64,000 nucleotides of DNA from Pachypanchax playfairii (Eukaryota > Chordata > Actinopteri > Cyprinodontiformes > Aplocheilidae), in the NCBI GenBank assembly GCA_006937955.1, contig SSNP01000004.1, forward strand, positions 7,077,264 through 7,141,263, written 5' to 3'. The notes under the pieces were generated by a model. It was not told where the DNA came from. It saw only the letters and a program-made list of their open reading frames with translations, and searched no databases. Numbering within the stretch: the first letter of the stretch is position 1; each line of letters opens with the position of its first letter. Both the position numbers and the translations under genes were made by a program. Positions 63,807-64,000 of this stretch are shown here, one piece after another.

Positions 63807-64000
63807 ATGTTGGAACACCACTATGCAAGCAAACCCAGTAAAAAAGGCCACATGGAAAGGATGTGGAAAATACAGACTGCTCAATACCCAACATTAAGAC
63901 TGACCAAGAAGCAATTTTGGATCAAGTGTTCCAACATTCCCAATATAAATCTACCAACACAGCTAGAAATTGATGAGGTACAACACAGATGCTATGTCAA
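63807..64000 (+). mobile_element. LINE-like ORF fragment, open at the window edge
   Basis: The + frame reads MLEHHYASKPSKKGHMERMW, KIQTAQYPTLRLTKKQFWIK and CSNIPNINLPTQLEIDEVQH, still open at base 64000. The pattern G-x-x-x-R-M-x-x-x-W...LT-x-x-x-L...I...L-x-x-LEI-x-E is one I associate with the N-terminal part of non-LTR retrotransposon polyproteins in fish and invertebrates. Family not assigned; it could be an isolated fragment. Confidence 0.45.

Noticed and set aside
23348..64000. Upstream agbl4 exons (YCYPYTYTR, HYLDSLQ, LTITSP segments)
   Set aside because: I searched by eye for the reverse complements of these motifs and found none; candidate donors at 33323, 34164 and 37070 lead to sequence that does not match the family.

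Overview
This is a stretch of vertebrate nuclear DNA, almost certainly from a teleost fish. Coding exons are short, far apart and bounded by GT/AG splice sites. Most of the window is AT-rich intron with many CA/GT microsatellites, Tc1/mariner and PIF/Harbinger remnants and fish-type interspersed repeats. No prokaryotic gene organisation is present. Species cannot be named from the sequence.

Two genes are recognised, both on the minus strand. From 23347 down to 4723 lie five exons of agbl4 (cytosolic carboxypeptidase 6, CCP6). They hold the complete zinc-carboxypeptidase catalytic set: HPGE, LNRHW, VHAHS and YTLEVSF. The N-terminal exons and the last exon(s) were not found, so the gene is partial here. 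From 62050 down to 53593 lies a complete six-exon bend5 (BEN domain-containing 5) open reading frame predicting 449 residues, with every splice phase consistent. In human, BEND5 is nested inside an AGBL4 intron in the same orientation. The layout here fits that nesting, provided the missing agbl4 5' exons lie beyond base 64000.

Region by region: 1-4722 is the intron after the last visible agbl4 exon, with a fish interspersed repeat and a G-quadruplex-like run. 4723-23347 holds the agbl4 exons; its 12-kb third intron contains a five-copy tandem array (8891-10668), a purine-rich tract and SINE/LINE-like pieces. 23348-53592 is a 30-kb stretch with no recognised gene. It holds a 676-bp Harbinger element carrying the start of a transposase gene (33370-34045), an assembly gap of 260 N flanked by two identical 452-bp copies (46890-47341 and 47602-48053), a decayed Tc1-like element (48850-49910) and several AT-rich blocks that look like conserved non-coding elements. 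53593-62050 is bend5. 62051-64000 is its upstream flank, ending in a LINE-like ORF fragment.

The two genes are not an operon and no shared pathway is implied: agbl4 trims polyglutamate chains from tubulin and other proteins in the cytoplasm, and bend5 is a nuclear DNA-binding protein. I found no previously undescribed multi-gene system. The most useful observations are the probable assembly artefact at the gap, a possible alternative first coding exon of bend5, the TG-repeat 3' splice site in agbl4 and the Harbinger deletion derivative.
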